Assembly (NCBI GenBank): GCA_947494405.1 | Contig: CANLWQ010000104.1 | Coordinates: 1 to 7,104 of the forward strand | DNA length: 7,104 nucleotides | Direction of reading: 5' to 3' | Origin: Comamonadaceae bacterium | GTDB lineage: Bacteria > Pseudomonadota > Gammaproteobacteria > Burkholderiales > Burkholderiaceae_C | In this document: positions 6,803-7,104 of the stretch, in pieces | How positions within the stretch are numbered: position 1 is the stretch's first letter | Layout: every line of letters begins with the position of its first letter | Position numbers and translations under genes: made by a program | The notes under the pieces: model-generated | What the model saw: only the letters and a program-made list of their open reading frames with translations | Told to the model about the DNA's origin: nothing | Databases searched by the model: none

Positions 6803-7104
6803 ATGACACGCTCTTCTCTTCCCCGTCGCCGCTTTGATGTGGTCATCGTCGGTGCTGGTGGCTCTGGCATGCGAGCTTCGCTGCAACTCTCACGCGCTGG
6901 CCTGAATGTGGCCGTGCTTTCTAAAGTCTTTCCTACCCGCTCACACACCGTGGCGGCGCAAGGCGGTATTGGTGCGTCGCTGGGCAATATGTCCGAGGAC
7001 AACTGGCATTTCCACTTTTACGACACCATCAAAGGATCGGACTGGCTGGGCGACCAAGACGCTATTGAATACATGTGCCGCGAAGCACCCAAAGTGGTTT
7101 ACGA
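6803..7104 (+). CDS. sdhA: Succinate dehydrogenase flavoprotein subunit, 5' part only
   Basis: Catalytic flavoprotein of complex II that oxidises succinate to fumarate on the cytoplasmic face and passes electrons to the iron-sulfur subunit. The first 100 codons are present; the family is about 590 residues, so most of the gene lies beyond the right edge. The FAD-binding motif is [13 protein letters not shown] (about 13-25). [13 protein letters not shown] follows, with H48 aligned to the His that carries covalent FAD (E. coli H45). [19 protein letters not shown] and the [13 protein letters not shown] segment are also typical. The ATG at 6803 follows GGAG (6789-6792) at ten bases, and the sdhD stop is three bases upstream. 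The rest of the operon (sdhB, often followed by gltA) is expected downstream but not visible. Confidence 0.97.
   Translation, partial: MTRSSLPRRRFDVVIVGAGGSGMRASLQLSRAGLNVAVLSKVFPTRSHTVAAQGGIGASLGNMSEDNWHFHFYDTIKGSDWLGDQDAIEYMCREAPKVVY

Overview
This window is a stretch of bacterial chromosome carrying most of a TCA-cycle gene cluster. It most resembles Burkholderiales, probably Comamonadaceae (Limnohabitans/Polaromonas/Rhodoferax-like). I infer this from the gene content and order (mdh and acnB on one strand; a GntR regulator then sdhC-sdhD-sdhA on the other), the Thermus/cytosolic-type malate dehydrogenase, moderate GC and frequent TTG leucine codons. No database search was made, so the taxonomy is an inference.

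Left arm, minus strand, transcribed right to left: malate dehydrogenase (mdh, 4953-3967), a CitE-like HpcH/HpaI-family CoA-ester lyase (3945-2965), a small exported protein resembling the MliC/PliC lysozyme-inhibitor family (2950-2525, possibly starting at 2968), and aconitase B (acnB, from 2507, running off the left edge about 30 codons before its expected end). Gaps are about 21, 14 and 17 bases, or a 4-base ATGA overlap if the small gene starts at 2968. No terminator is visible between these genes, so they look like one operon.

Centre: a 134-base divergent intergenic region (4954-5087) with a perfect 14-base palindrome, AAGACATATGTCTT. It overlaps the proposed -35 elements of both outward-facing promoters and is the best candidate operator for the neighbouring regulator.

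Right arm, plus strand: a HutC-type GntR/UTRA transcription regulator (5088-5861), then sdhC, sdhD and the first 100 codons of sdhA (succinate dehydrogenase), running off the right edge. sdhC, sdhD and sdhA are closely spaced and each carries its expected heme, quinone or FAD residues.

Together the enzymes cover citrate to isocitrate (AcnB), succinate to fumarate (Sdh) and malate to oxaloacetate (Mdh), with a probable local metabolite-sensing repressor between the two arms. No phage, insertion sequence, CRISPR or RNA gene was seen. The least ordinary items are the lysozyme-inhibitor-like gene inside the TCA operon, the unassigned CoA-ester lyase, and the shared palindromic operator.
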